Counted from the first letter of the stretch, positions 35,496 through 48,640 are shown. The stretch: 64,000 bases of DNA from Cryptomeria japonica (GCF_030272615.1 NC_081414.1:340236502-340300501), one strand, 5' to 3'. Notes: generated from the sequence alone by a model not told the origin. Numbers and translations: made by a program.

Positions 35496-35868
35496 TGATA
35501 AGATTATAAGGAACTGAGAGGGGGAGGGGGGTGAATCAGTGCAAGAAAAACCAACAACACAAATCTGATCACCACTTTTATCAATCTGAAACACAAGCAT
35601 GCAAGGAAAATAACCACATAAGCTAACACCTAATAAAACATTCAATTCATAACATAATGTTTTTCACGTGGAAACCCAAATGGGAAAAACCACGGTGGGA
35701 ATTAGTACCCACAAGATCAACTATCTGCAGAATAGGGATCTGATCGGTTAAGGTCTTACAACTGCTCTATTAGGAGCACACCCGGTTAGGAATGTCTTAG
35801 CCTGGTTAGGAGCTATTACAATAAGGCCTGTTAGGACCAGACTTGTTAGGAGCTACCCAACTATGGGA
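35496..35868 (-). repeat. C1 3-prime LTR, first part
   Basis: The left end, including CTGAGAGGGGGAGGGGGGTGAATCAG, matches 50476-50850 of the right LTR. It is broken by C2 at TATGGGA; the last five bases TGGGA are the C2 duplication. Confidence 0.9.
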
Positions 35869-37455
35869 TGTTGAACACAAAGTACCACTAAGAAGGGGGT
35901 GAATCAGTGGTTCCTAAGCTTTTTGACTTTTCAAAGCAATTTCAAAATACCGGTTATTAACTTAAGCACTAAACAATCAAACTGGTGAAGCAAAAAAAGA
36001 AAACCAAAGAGATCAACCACACAAATGCAACCCACAACACCAGATATATGAGGAAAACCCAATATGGGAAAAACCTCGGTGAGAAATGCTATTGGAGATT
36101 ACTGCTCCAATCCAGCCTCACAAGTAAAACACTGGATTACAAAGATTTAAGGCACCAACCCAAGGAGCACCAACCCCTGCACCAAGTTTCAACTTGGCGA
36201 AGTATATTGGAATACAATTTAGATACAGTTAAGGCTTCTTGTTGCAAATGGATTCTGTAACTCTTGATTAAATATCTTACTGCCGGTTGACTATCTTTTC
36301 TCCTCCACTAAATCTCTCTCTCTCTCACAGTCTCACCACACATTGTGTCACACTTAGATGCTATCTTTTATCTACCACACCTCACCGGTTTTCTTAACTT
36401 GTGTACTATAGTTATACTGGTACTCAATCACTACATGTTAAACCCTCTTGCTAGTTTGCTTGCTCACTTACTCTGCAACTTTCTTAGAATCAATTCTAAG
36501 ACAAAATGATCCTCTTTTGCACTTAATTTCTCTTCTCTCTTTTTCTTCTCTTCAACATCACCTTGCTCTATTTCAAGCTCATCTATTTATCACCATAGTT
36601 TCTCGCCAAGAATGCATTCAAACACTGAGCGATTAGGGTTTCCTTTACCAGACACAATCTTCATGAGATCTGATCCAGTCTGTCTTGGATCAATCACTTG
36701 TACTTGAGGAATGCATCTGTACACTTTTTTAATTATCCAATGCATACTTGCTAAAGATAGCAATCTCATACATGATTTTCTACCTTGAAAACTGTCAACT
36801 CATAAAGCGCTCAACTGTTTCCTTTTCGAGGTATTCTTGCAATCTGATTTCCTTTGCATTGATCTAGGTGCCAACTACTCCCTGATATTCCTTTGTTGTT
36901 CTTTCTTCCTCAAGCTGCATCAGTTAGTTGCAATCCCATGATTTGTGGCTGTTTCATTAATGTCGACTAGCGGTTTCAACGACCATGTCAATGGAGGCTT
37001 CATCGACCTCTGCATGTTTTCCACTTTAGCTCCACATGACATCACAATGATCAATCACTTAGCTCACCGACACTAGTCGGTTCATACTTGAACATTCAAC
37101 AAACTCATTCTGGTACACGCCTTTACCGGTGATACCTACTCCTTCTGCTAACCAGTAGTGTACACTACACCGGTAGCACATATTCACCTCCAGTAGATTG
37201 TGATTAATTTAATATTCTTCCTCTTCATCATAAATAGACAACCAACCTCCAGACCGATTTATTTCTCTACCGGTTTCCACTCAACATGCTAACACACATG
37301 CGACCTTCATCCCAGTTTAAGCCTTACCGGTAAGCCTTCCTTCTATCTGCTCACTCTCATGTAAATTTCCATCATATCGGTCACCCCTTCTTACTTACCG
37401 GTGACCTTGCCAAATCGGTTGACATAAATGACAACTTAATGCCAAAATGCCAACA
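35869..37455 (-). repeat. C2 3-prime LTR
   Basis: 1587 bp. The outer third (about 37120-37455) is rich in ACCGGT hexamers. The dinucleotide tract at about 36307-36326 is short, a (CT)n run only, unlike the other LTR. Confidence 0.92.
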
Positions 37456-37470
37456 ATCTCCCCCTTTGGC
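37456..37470 (-). other. C2 polypurine tract
   Basis: The sense strand reads GCCAAAGGGGGAGAT directly before the LTR start TGTTGGCATT. The same 15-mer is at the C1 junction (45294-45308). Confidence 0.9.
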
Positions 37471-37627
37471 ATTGATGTCAACTTATCGCAAGACACTTCA
37501 TACCGATACATTTATCCCCCTTTGACACAATAAAAAAGGGTATGGTACACTCCCCCTTTGACTACTCTGAACTCCCCCTGATACACACAAATCCTTTCTA
37601 GGTAGATGACACAACTCCCAACTTGTG

Positions 37628-40600
37628 TCAGAGGTACTCAAAAGTGCTTACCGGTAATGGTTTGGTAAAATTGTCTGCTACTTGTTCTTTGGTAGGGACA
37701 TAATCCATCATCACCTCCTTTCCTTCAACCTTCTCTCTAAGAAAATGATACTTGATAGCAATGTGCTTTGTTCTAGAATGCATCACCAGATTCTTTGCTA
37801 TGTTGATTGCACTCAAATTGTCACACTCGATGAGAATAGGATCCATGATGTCAACCTGTATGTCTTTGAGGGTCTGCTTCATCCAAAGCACCTGAGAGCA
37901 ACATGTAGCATCAACAATGTATTCAAATTCAATAGTAGATAGAGAGACTGAGTCCTACTTCTTGCTATGCCATGAGACCAACCGCTCACCTAGAAAGAAT
38001 GCACCACCACTTGTGCTCTTCCGATCATCAATGCAACCTGCCCAATCAACATCAGTGTATGCTTCCAAGATAAAATATCCTTGTTTAGGATACCATAATC
38101 CATAACTGAGTGTCCCTTGTAGGTACCTAAAGATTCTACTTACAACATTCATATGTGACTGCTTAGGTGCAGCTTGGAATCTGGCCACCATGTATATTGC
38201 CTGTACTATATCCGGTCTAGAAGCAGTTAGATACAATAGACTGCCTATCATGGATCTACATAGAGTCTGATCCACAATTGGTGATTCATCGTTCTTTCTC
38301 AATTTACTGCCGGTCACCATCAGAGTACTTACTGGTTTACAATCATCTAGTTGGAATTTCTTCAACATTTCCTTTGCATACTTGACTTGTGAGATAAAGA
38401 TTCCGTTATCTTGCTGCAATATTTGCAAACCAAGGAAGTATGTCAATTCACCAAGCATTTACATCTCAAATTTTGACTACATCTGATCAGCAAATTCTTT
38501 GCAGAGGGTGTCCTTATTGCCTCCAAAGATAATGTCATCTACATACACAACCACAATGATCACATGCTTCCCATCTTTCTTTATGTAAAAATTGCTATCA
38601 ACACTCCCCTTTTTGAATCCCTTCTCCTTAAGGTATTGATCTAATCTTGAATACCATTCTCTAGGAGCTTTCTTTAGACCATACAAGGCCTTCTTCAACT
38701 GACATACAAATGTTTTATCATCATGCAGAAGAAACCCTTCTGGTTTCTCCATGTACACTTCTTCCAAATTTTCATTTAGGAAGGTAGATTTTACATCCAT
38801 TTGGTATACTTTATAACCCTTGTAGGCAGAGAAGGCTAGAAACATTCTAATTGCTTCTAATCTAGCTACTGGTGTAAATGTTTCTTCAAAGTCAATCCCC
38901 TCTACTTGAGAGTATCCTTTGCACACTAGTCTAGCTTTATGCCTAACAATCTTACCTTCTTCATTCATCTTATTCTGGTAGAACCATTTTGTGCCAATGA
39001 TGTTCTTGTCTTCTGGTCTAGGGACTAATTCCCAAGTCTTGTTATTCTCAATCTGTTGCAGTTCTTCTTCCATGGCATCCATCCATTCTTGTCTTTTGCT
39101 AGCCTCATTGAATGTTTTGGGTTTAACTTTAGTCATGAGGTAGAGGTTGACTTGTTCATCATTCCGGGCAAGTCTTCTTCTATTCTGCACACTATCACTC
39201 TTATTTCCTAGAATTTGCTCTTCTGGGTGATTCAACTGTACATACTGGTTGGGAGCCTTCTTGGATGCTTCTTCTGGTTCATTTTCTGACTGAGCTTCAT
39301 CATCTTTATCACCAGAATCATCATACCAGTTAACCTATGGTTGACATCCTTTGTGCATATCCTCATCAACTTTTACATGCACACTTTCAATGACTCTTCT
39401 TAGTCTTTCGTTGTAGCATTTATAAGCCTTGCTGGTGGATGAGTAACCAAGGAAGATTCCTTCATCACTCTTGGAGTCAAAACTTCCTAGACCATTCATA
39501 TCTTTGTTGATAAAGCACTTGCTTCCAAATACTTTGAAGTATTTGACTGATGGCTTCCGGTCATACCACAACTCATAAGGTGTCATTCTGCTGTTTGTTC
39601 TTAATTCAGCCTGGTTCAAAGTATATGTAGCAGTATGAACAACTTCCTTCCAATATGTGTCTGGCAGAATGGCCTCATTTAACATGGTTCTGGCCATCTC
39701 CTTAACTATCCCATTCTTCCTTTCTACCACACCATTTTGTTGTGGTGTCCTAGGAGCTGAGTATTGCCTTCTAATTCCATGTTTTTCACAATAATCTTCA
39801 AATTCATTTGATGTAAACTCTCCACCCTAGTCTGATCTTAGGCATTTTAACTTGTACCCACTTTCTTTCTCCACCATCTTCCTAATGATCTTGAATCTTT
39901 CAAATGCTTGTGACTTATCTTGCAGGAAGGTGACCCATGTCATTCTTGAGTAATCATCAATAAAGAGCATAAATTATCTTTCACCTGCAAGTGCTCTTTT
40001 CCTAGTTGGACCACATAGATCTGTATGCACAATTTCAAGTGGTCTTGAGGTGTTGTGCTCTTTTATCTTGAAGCTCACTTTAGTTTGCTTACCTTTCACA
40101 CATTCATCACAAAATGTGCTTATCGGTTTGATGATGGGTAGAACATTCCTCACACACCCCTTTCTGCTTACTGCAACTAGGTTATCAAAGTTTATGTGGC
40201 CTAATCTTTGGTGCCACAACCAACTTTTATCAAAGTGTCCTAACATGCATTGGGACTCATAGCATTCCTTCAGATTATAAACATTTCCATCCGTTCTCTT
40301 TCCTTCTGCCACAACTTGACTGGTACTATCTTTCTTTATCTGGCAATTAGTTGAGTCAAAGGTGAACTTGTAACCTTTGTTACACATATGATTCACACTT
40401 AGTATATTGTGCTTTAGGCCTTCCATATAATATACATCATGTGCCTTCAATTTTCCATCAATACTTAGAGTTCCTTTTCCCTTTATTTTGATGGATGAGT
40501 TGTCTCCAAATATTACTAAACCACCATTCCAGTCTTCAAGTTTGATGAATTTATTTTTGTTAGCAGTCATGTGGTTGAAGAAACCACTATCTACAACCCA

Positions 40601-41485
40601 TAGATTTTTCCTTTCAGCATGTAAGGCAGTTTGCATTATGAGACTTGATTCTGCCTTTTCCTTTTCTTTCTCAACCCATACCGGTTTGGTTTCCTTCTTC
40701 TTTTCAGCTGCTATATTATGCTCAGGTTCAATTACCGGTTCTTGATAATGATTTGTCTTCTTGTGCTTGATTTTCCTATTTTTACACAACCTTGATATGT
40801 GTCCAAACTCTTGATAGTTATAGCATTTTACATCTTCATTTAAAGAAAAATCCTTAAAATTATTGTAGGGTACTGGTTTATTCTTCCTACATTCAAAACT
40901 CTTATGACCATATCCATTGCACTAATAACAAACAACATTCATATCCCAAAGTGCATTAAATGGACCTCTACTCTCATAACTTATAGAGGGCTTATTTATT
41001 AGTCTACAATCAGCTATTCTATGCCCAAATTTATTACATCGATAACAGTAACCATGAAAGTTTGAAACATACCAGTTAGGTTGCCTTGGTCTTGCAAAGG
41101 ACTGCCTCATCGGGGGTCTTCCCTTCATGCTGTTGATTCTGGTGAATCCTTCATGGTCAACTCTTGCATTTCTCCTTGGATTTGCATGTCGGTACAAAGA
41201 GTGTGGCTTCCGGTTCATTGCTTGTGTATACCGGTTTGTGTGGTGATTTCCAACAACATCTACATATGTCTTTTTACTGGTATCCTTGCCTACAGTGAAT
41301 GTATTCTTTTCTTCATCTTTATTTGAAGGGGTGAACTTTATTTCTTTGTTGGATGTATCTTTGTTGGTTGAAATTTGACCTTCTTCAAAGCCTAAGCCAC
41401 CGGTGTCTTTGGATTGCTTCTGTTTGCTCAACATCTTGTCTAAGGCCTCCGTGCTGCCTTCATATTTGCTCCTTACTTTCTTCAA
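37628..41485 (-). pseudogene. C2 pol: zinc knuckles, protease, integrase, RT, RNase H
   Basis: One minus-strand frame from 41485 to 37628 with several stops. In order: knuckle CYRCNKFGHRIADC (about 41005-41048); a second knuckle with a stop between its first Cys pair (about 40880-40925); a third with one Cys changed to Tyr (about 40790-40832); protease VDSGFFNHM (DSG codons at 40583-40591); the GAG-pre-integrase motif LWHQRLGH; integrase with HTDLCGP, the second Asp before GGEF, and VVERKNG (DDE set present, with stops at 39971 and about 39827); RT with [10 protein letters not shown] and YVDD (38534-38545); RNase H with YTDVDWAGC and the late motif KHIAIKYHFLREKV, closing with the usual VADNFTKPLP. 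The gene order PR-INT-RT-RH proves copia. Confidence 0.93.
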
Positions 41486-42812
41486 GCTCCTTTCTAAGCT
41501 TCACTATTTCTGCTTCCAAACCTTGATGCTCCTTTTCCTTCTTTGTCAGATTAGAGGATGTAGCTTCACATATCCTCTTAGTTTCTTCTAGCTGCAATTT
41601 CAAGTCAGATATAACTTGATTGGACTCATCCAGGGATTGCTTCAAGAGATCATGTTCATCTACTGAAAAAAGCTTGACCTTTTTGAGTTCTCTTCTTGTT
41701 TTACTCAATTCCTCAAGAGCACTGATAAGCTCACCTTCCAAATCCACTTCAGCTTCAATATCCCCCTCTTCCTCATCTTCATCAACTGGTTCATCAAGTG
41801 GCATGAATAGATTAACTTTTTTGTCATTCTCATGGTAATCATCTTTTGATGCATTTTCTTCATCTGTTGTATCATCCTCAATAGTATATAGGCTGTTTTG
41901 ATTCTGATAGCCTCTCCTTCCTTGCTGGTATACATCTCTTTCTCTATCTTTGCCAGCAGATTTGATGAACTCTCTTGACTCATCTCCACCGGTTTCTTTG
42001 TGGGGACATTTTGCAGCAAAGTGTCTGACCTTACCACAGTTGAAACATTTAAGTGGTAGCTTTCCTTTATACCAACCAGATCCTCTTTTGAGCTTCTTGA
42101 CAAATTTTTCTACTTCTACATCAGAGTCTTCACTGGATTCTTTATGAGTAGTTGCTTCTTTGTCTTTTTTGGTTGTGTTGAATGCTGTTTATTTCCTTAA
42201 GGAAGTATCACTAGTTGTTCTCATCTCATAGGCTGTCAGTGAGCCAAATAACTCATCCATTGTAAAAGTCTTCAGATCCTTGGCTTCTTCTATGGAAGAC
42301 ACCTTAGTATCATACTTGGGTGTGAGAGATCTAAATACCTTATTGACAAGAATCTCATCTGCAATTTCTTCTCCAAGTCCTTTGATGGTGTTCACAGTTT
42401 CATCAAATCTGTGAAGGTAGTCTACAATCTTTTCATCATCTCTCATCTTTATGCCTTCAAGTTGGCCCCTTAGTGCTTGCATCTTGGCCTCTTTGACTTT
42501 TGCATCTCCTTCAAATAACCTCTACAATTTATCCCAAGTCTCCTTGGCTGATACACAATACATGACTTTGACAAACTCATTATCAGACAACCTGCTCAAG
42601 ATAGCATGTTTGGCCTTTGCATTGTTCTCATACTCCTTTTTGGCATCCAGATTAGTGGGAGGAACACTAGGAATAATATACCCATTCTTGACAGACATCC
42701 ACACATCAAAATCCAGAGAGAAAATATAGGTCCCCATTCTTCTGCTTCAGAAGGCATAGTTGGATCCATCAAACATGGGGGCTTTTGAGTAAGCAGACTC
42801 ATTTCTTGCCAT
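41460..42812 (-). pseudogene. C2 gag (UBN2-type capsid, zinc knuckle, coiled coil)
   Basis: The start is an ATG at 42812, about 55 bp past the primer site, giving MARNESAYSKAPMFDG. The capsid region of the copia gag family follows with FDVWMSVKNGYIIP and DYLHRFDETVNTIKGLGEE. Then come a knuckle CFNCGKVRHFAAKC (about 42004-42047), an acidic stretch with DEDEEEGDIEAE, and a coiled coil (about 41740-41470, Leu/Glu/Lys heptads). Stops are at 42747-42749, 42519-42521 and 42186-42188. At about 41475 the frame passes to that of pol, and the coil carries on in the new frame. This is either a natural shift or, more likely, a 1-bp indel. Confidence 0.85.
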
Positions 42813-42864
42813 TGTGTTCTAAGTCCAGAATCTACCCAAGGTTTTAGAAATAATTGGGAACCTA

Positions 42865-42877
42865 GGCTCTGATACCA
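42865..42877 (-). other. C2 primer-binding site (tRNA-iMet)
   Basis: The sense strand reads TGGTATCAGAGCC, 2 bp from the 5-prime LTR. This is the standard copia initiator-Met site. Confidence 0.92.
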
Positions 42878-42879
42878 AT

Positions 42880-43323
42880 CGTTGAACACAGAGTACCACT
42901 GAGAGGGGGGTGAATCAGTGGTTCCTAAACATTTTGACTTTTCAAAGCAACTTTAGAATGCTGGTTATTAACTTAAGCACTAAACAATCAAACTGGTGAA
43001 GCAAAAAAGGAAAACCAAAGAGATCAATCACACAAATGCAACCCACAACACCAGATATATGAGGAAAACCCAATATGGGAAAAACCTCGGTGAGAAATGT
43101 TGCTGGAGACTACTGCTCCAATCCAACCTCACAAGTATAACATTGGATTACAAAGATTTAGGGCACCAAACCAAGGAGCACCAACCCCCGCACCAAGCTC
43201 CAACTTGGTGAAGTATATTGGAATACAATTTAGATACAGTTAAGGCTTTTTGTTGCAAATGAATTCTGTAACTCTTGATCAAATATCTTACTGTCGGTTG
43301 ACTATCTTTTCTCCTCCACTGAA

Positions 43324-43374
<51 letters not shown>

Positions 43375-44499
43375 CTCACCACACACTATGTCACACTTGG
43401 ATGTTGTCTTTGCTCTACCACACCTCATCGGCTCACTTAACTATTGTACTATAGTTATATCGATACTCAATCACTACCAGTTAAATCCTCTCATCAGTTT
43501 GCTTGCTCACTTACTCTGCAACTTTCTTAGAATCAATTCTAAGACAAAATGATCCTCTTTTGCATTTAAGTTCTCTTCTCTCTTTTTCTTCTCTTCAACA
43601 TCACCTTGCTCTATTTCAAGCTCATCTATTTAGCACCATAGTTTCCCGCTAAGAATGCATTCAAACACTGAGCGGTTAGGGTTTCCTTTACCTAACACAA
43701 TCTTTATGAGATCCAATCCAGTCTATCTTGGATCGATCACCTGTACTCCTGGAATACATCTGTACATGTTTTTCATTATCCAATGCATACTTGCTAAAGA
43801 TAGCAATCTCATACATGATTTTCTACCTTCAAAACTGTCAACTCATAAAGTGCTCAGCTATTTCCTTTTCAAGGTCTTCTTGCAATCTAATTTCCTTTGC
43901 ATTGATCTAGGCACCAACTACTGCTTGATCTTCCTCTATTGTTCTCTCTTCCTTGAGCCACATCAGTTAGTTGCAATCCCATGATTTATGGCTATTTCAT
44001 TAATGTTGACTAGCGGTTTCAATGATCATGTCGATGGAGGCTTCACCGACCTCTGCATGTTTTCCACCTTAGCTCCACATGGCATCACAATGGTCAATCA
44101 GTTAGCTCATTGACATATAGTCAGTTCATACTTGAAAATTCAACAAACTCATACCGGTACACACCTTTACCGGTGAGAGCTACTCCTTCTGCTAATCGGT
44201 AGTGCACACTACACGCGTAGCACATCTTCACCTCCAGTGGATTGTGATTACTTTAACATTTTGCCTCTTCATCATAAATAGGCAGCCAACCTCTAGACCG
44301 ATTTATTGCTCTACCGGTTTCCACTCAACATGCTAACACACATGCGGCCTTCATCCTGGTTTAAGCCTTACCGGTAAGCATTCATTCTGTCTGCTCACTC
44401 TCATGTGAATTTCCATCATATTGGTCACCCCTTCTTACTTACCAATGACCTTGCCAAACCGGTTGACATCAATGACAACTTAATGCCAAAATGCCAACA
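42880..44499 (-). repeat. C2 5-prime LTR
   Basis: 1620 bp. Its terminal base next to the primer site is mutated (CGTTGAACAC instead of TGTTGAACAC on the plus strand). It has an expanded (CT)n(CA)n tract at 43326-43370, which accounts for most of the length difference to the 3-prime LTR. Confidence 0.92.
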
Positions 44500-44504
44500 T
44501 GGGA

Positions 44505-45293
44505 TTTAAACAACACAAGTTAATGTGTGACCTTGTTAAGGGATTTAACCTTTAGACCTGTGAGGATCCTACCACACCCTATTAGGAGTGACCTTGTTAT
44601 AGGATTTTATCTTGCTACAACTGTTAAGGAACGTCAAGTGACTGATATGCATATAGAACATATGTGCCTAATTAGATCCTCTTCACTTCTTCTTCTAACA
44701 CCGACTAAACATAAATATAGAGCTTCACCTTTCACTGCACAATCAAATTTGCACTATGAATTTCATATATGATACATCATCACACAATATGCTCCTTTTT
44801 ATAAACAACTCTGCTAAGTCGCCTAAGAACCTTTGGAACAATTTCCTAGGTTCAATGTATCTAGACAATCCTTCACATTATGCTTTACTCATGTTGGCCA
44901 CAAACAACTTAACTAAAAAATAAAACATTAAGTCTACCGGTTTATCGTTCTAAGTAATTCTTCCCTACCAGTTTAACTGTTTTTCTTGATTGACTACTGA
45001 ATACATCATAACTCTCTCCAAACTTTGAATTTGCTGATGCGGTTCTATCCATAGACTCATACCAATGTCATGAACATACATACCAAACTGCAACACTTAA
45101 CTCTTCACCAATCTTTCGTACCGATTGCTTTAACATAACTCTATCACTGTTTACCAGTTCACTATTTAATTGCTTCCTCTACCGGTTGGAATAAATGAAT
45201 TAGATGACTGACAAAACATAGTTTCCATCAATGAAAACACAATACAAGTCATCAATCAACCTATTACAACTCTAGATCATCATCAAGCCAACA
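44505..45293 (-). repeat. C1 3-prime LTR, second part
   Basis: Continues the C1 LTR after C2 and matches 50851-51659 of the right LTR, ending AAGCCAACA. The duplicated TGGGA occupies 44500-44504. Confidence 0.9.
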
Positions 45294-45308
45294 ATCTCCC
45301 CCTTTGGC
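45294..45308 (-). other. C1 polypurine tract
   Basis: The sense strand reads GCCAAAGGGGGAGAT immediately before the LTR start TGTTGGCTTG. It is identical to that of C2. Confidence 0.88.
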
Positions 45309-45824
45309 ATTGATGGCAACACTTCGGAATTTTTTTTGTCTAAGTGTCACATTACAAAAATTATGACCCATGAATCAAATACATAACATGACTCCCCCTT
45401 AGCAATTACATGCTATTACAAAAAAAATTATACTAATAACCTTTTACAAAATTTTGACCCATACTACTACTCCCACTTTGACAACAATGGCAAAGGTAAG
45501 TAAATACATGAAAAGATAAATGCAATATATATAAAAAATTGCATTACCAAAATATATAGGAGTTCAAAATGTTTTACAATTTCATCTTATGAAATACATC
45601 TGTAAAACTAGACTTCAAAAGTGTCAAATCATTGTGCCAAGTCTCCAAAAGTGTCCCTGTTATCTTAGTATGTGTTTGGATCTAAGATGCAATCTCTTCC
45701 ATGGCATCAAGTGTGCTCATCTCCGGTGTCTCCAAAATCGCTTTAGTCTCCTTGTAGCCTCTTTGCAAAATTTCAATCTTAGGGACTAATAAAGTCTGCA
45801 ACTCTTGCAGTGAAGTTTTCCTTT
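45309..45824 (-). other. C1 3-prime non-coding region
   Basis: About 500 bp between the unknown ORF and the polypurine tract, AT-rich, with no supported ORF. Confidence 0.55.
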
Positions 45825-48640
45825 TCACCTATTCAACCTCATAAGCCTTAAGCTTCTGCTATAGTCTAACAACTGATCTACCAAAATGGATTGCAGATTG
45901 AATGATTCACTCAAAAATTTAAGCTCCCACTGAGCTTCCTGCTTCTTTTGCTCAAGATCATCACAAAACAATGAAAAATTGGCAATTGTGGAAATGCTTT
46001 TACCTCCGGTTTGTAATGCTTCTTTAATGAGGTCCATGTTGACAGTAAGACCTACTATGTCTTTATCAATGCCTTTCATTAACTATTCAATTTTTCTCTT
46101 CTCATACTCCTTTTCTACATTCTTAATTGCAACTTCTTCCAAGCTTTTCATTTGATCTCCTACCCTTGTGACCAGTTGCTCTAGTTTGTCAAAAGGATTA
46201 GGAAGACTATCTATATCAGTCTCTAGTAATATACTGGATAGAATATCAACAACAACCTGAATTGTTTGTGCTTCTTTTCTCTGAGCCTTCATTATTTGAT
46301 TTTATGCCTTAGATTGCATGGTAGATGCAATCTGCATTAGCTCAGATGGGCTCAACATTTCCATATTGATCAGTCCTTGAATGCTCACAGTGTCATCTTC
46401 TTCATCATCAACAATCTTCTTTGATGTAAGTGACCAGGAGGTCACTTTTTGATCAGGTTTTCCTTCCTTCTTTTCTTCTTCCTTCTGCACCTCTACATCC
46501 TTCTCCGATGCTTTCTTTTCTACATTCTCCTATGTTTGTGTGATCACCAGTGGCTCTTGTGATTCTATCTTGTTCGGTTGCTCAGTGGGTTGTACAGTTT
46601 TTGTTTGCTCATTCACCAGCTGCTTTGTCATTTCTTCATCTTGTTGTTGTGCCTTCTCTGCATCTTCTTTACCTGTACCGGTTAGATTCACTTCCAGTAA
46701 TACTGTCTCATCATCAGGGATAATGATTGGATCTTGCTTAGTGCTTGTATCAACTGATGTACTAGCAAAGACAATCTCATCAAGTATAATATCATCAATC
46801 TCCAAATCACCAGGGAGATCTTCTCCCTTTATTCTCTCTGGTTCCTCTTCAACTTGAGGAATAAGGCCCAAAAACTTCTTTAAAATTTTCTCAGTCTCAA
46901 CATGTACCAACTGAGATTCACCAACTAATAATCTTGTCAACCTTTTCCTTGTAAGAAATAATGGCCTTGTCTTAGAAATAATTTCTTGAATGTCTTCCCT
47001 AGAGGTTTTCGGTTGCAAGTGCATCAATATAAATTCAATCATTTCTTTGTCCTGCTTTATAGCAGTCTTCCATCTTGCTTCCAATTTATCATACAAAGAA
47101 TCAGGAATCAAACCTTGCAACTCAATCAATGCTTTACAATACTTGTTCATATACATATAATAGTGTCTTCAATTTGCATTTGCTCATCTTCACTAAAGTA
47201 GTTATAAAGTCTCTTTACATTAGTCAAAATACCATATTTTTTTATTTTCTCGTAAGTCCGTTCAAGTGAGTTTACTTATCGGTGGTTTCACATATTTCAC
47301 AGTAGGAGATCCAACCACTTTTGATTTATTCCCACTAGATCTTAATTCATTCTTCTCACCTTCAAAATCTGTATCTTCTTCCTCAACATTTTCAAGTGTC
47401 CTTTGTGCTTGCCGTTTCTTCCTTTTCCTATATACTTCTTTCACCTTGGGTGCTTTCGGCTTAGCTTCCTTAGGTTTTCTTCTAATCTGGATCTTAGGAG
47501 TAGGAGGGGGCTTCTTCACCACTGTACTCCTTGTTTGTCTACCAGTGTTGGTACCAGTTGGGGCACTAGAGAATTCAACTTTCCTTGCTTCAAACTTAGC
47601 TCTAGCCTCTGCAATTGCCTCTTTAGTAAAACCTTGTTCAACTGCAAATTTTTCCACTTCTTTTCTTACCTTCCTTGGAATGACCGGTTTTGCTAACTTA
47701 GAATGTACCTCAATAGATTTCTCCTTATATGTTCCAAACCTTGTTGCATTTGGATCTACTAGTGTAGATAGAAGATGATCAAAATACACAATCAAAAGAT
47801 CAGCTTCTACCTCATAACCCATGGGCATCACCCATGATGTCCTAGGTTCTATTGCCTCCATATGACAAGTGTCAATATCAACCATGAAATAGATAGAATC
47901 TTCATACCTTTTAACAACCTATTCTGATATCCTTTCTCTTTCATGCATCTTGTTTTGAAAATCTTTAAAATATCCCCAAATTACCTTTGTAAACTCATTA
48001 CCGATTATCTTGATGCTGTTCTTGATTTGTAACATTGTCGGTGTACCTTCTGACCATTGTATATCACTGATACTGAGAAAGGAGTTCTGGAAATAGAAAA
48101 ATAAACCTATGATCAAGTGTCCAAATTTAAATTCTTGCATTTTATCCTTCTTGATAGATTCCATATTTAATATCAACTGGTTTCTCAAGGCTTCAACAAG
48201 ATCATAGTCTATATTTTCTTTAATCATTTGGTAGGCAGTATGAATCGCAGCTCCAGGAATATTGTTTTTTCTGCTTGAATGATAAACCCTATATTCGATG
48301 ACCATAGATGCAAATTTCACCTCAGGGTCTTCAATCTCATTTATAGTCATTGCTCGACCATCCCATTTAGACTTTGTTCATCGGATGACTTCATCCTTCA
48401 GGATTGATGTTTTATAACTCCTTTCTTACCACATAAAGTCTGATAATGATTAAAGATAGCAATAGTTCCCAAATCTTCTAGTTTTCAATGAATATAGGAT
48501 CAAACATCTTCCACATATAATACACTATAGGGTACAATGGATAGGGCTCCAACAGGATTGGTTTCTGTTGACTTTTGTGGATGCCTCTTGAATTCCGGTT
48601 GAGGCCTTTCAGTAACATCTACAGAGTGTGGTGTATCCAT
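45825..48640 (-). pseudogene. C1 ORF2: long unknown reading frame
   Basis: Six open stretches at 48350-47919, 47885-47262, 47156-46530, 46490-46302, 46292-46083 and 46079-45825 all lie in the same minus-strand frame, separated by single stops. This marks one former ORF of more than 840 codons. An upstream ATG at 48640 (MDTPHSVDVTERPQ) is in another frame and would need one shift. The N-terminal part is globular (motifs FKFGHLIIGLFFYFQN and NEFTKVIWGYFKDF). The middle is very basic (PPTPKIQIRRKPKEAKPKAP and YRKRKKRQAQRT). The C-terminal half is acidic and coil-forming. There are no catalytic motifs of protease, integrase, RT or RNase H. I do not recognise it. The globular part faintly recalls plant retroelement-associated ORFs of unknown function, which is a guess. 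Confidence 0.7.

Larger units (their letters stand above)
35869..44499 (-). mobile_element. C2: full-length Ty1/copia element nested in the C1 LTR
   Basis: LTRs 35869-37455 and 42880-44499 (1587 and 1620 bp) start TGTTGAACAC and end ATGCCAACA on the plus strand. The flanks TGGGA (35864-35868 and 44500-44504) are a perfect duplication, and the C1 LTR sequence continues across the insertion. Primer site at 42865-42877, polypurine tract at 37456-37470. It codes for gag, protease, integrase, RT and RNase H in copia order. Many stops make it inactive. Confidence 0.95.

Noticed and set aside
42865-42877. TGGTATCAGAGCC stretches as tRNA gene fragments
   Set aside because: They lie exactly beside LTR ends in C1, C2 and F2 (with close variants in F1 and the TRIM) and have no tRNA body, so they are primer-binding sites.
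46540-47778. Plus-strand frames of 105 and 170 codons opposite C1 ORF2
   Set aside because: Mirror frames of the Lys/Glu-rich minus-strand ORF; composition (Ser/Phe/Val) is that expected of the complement.
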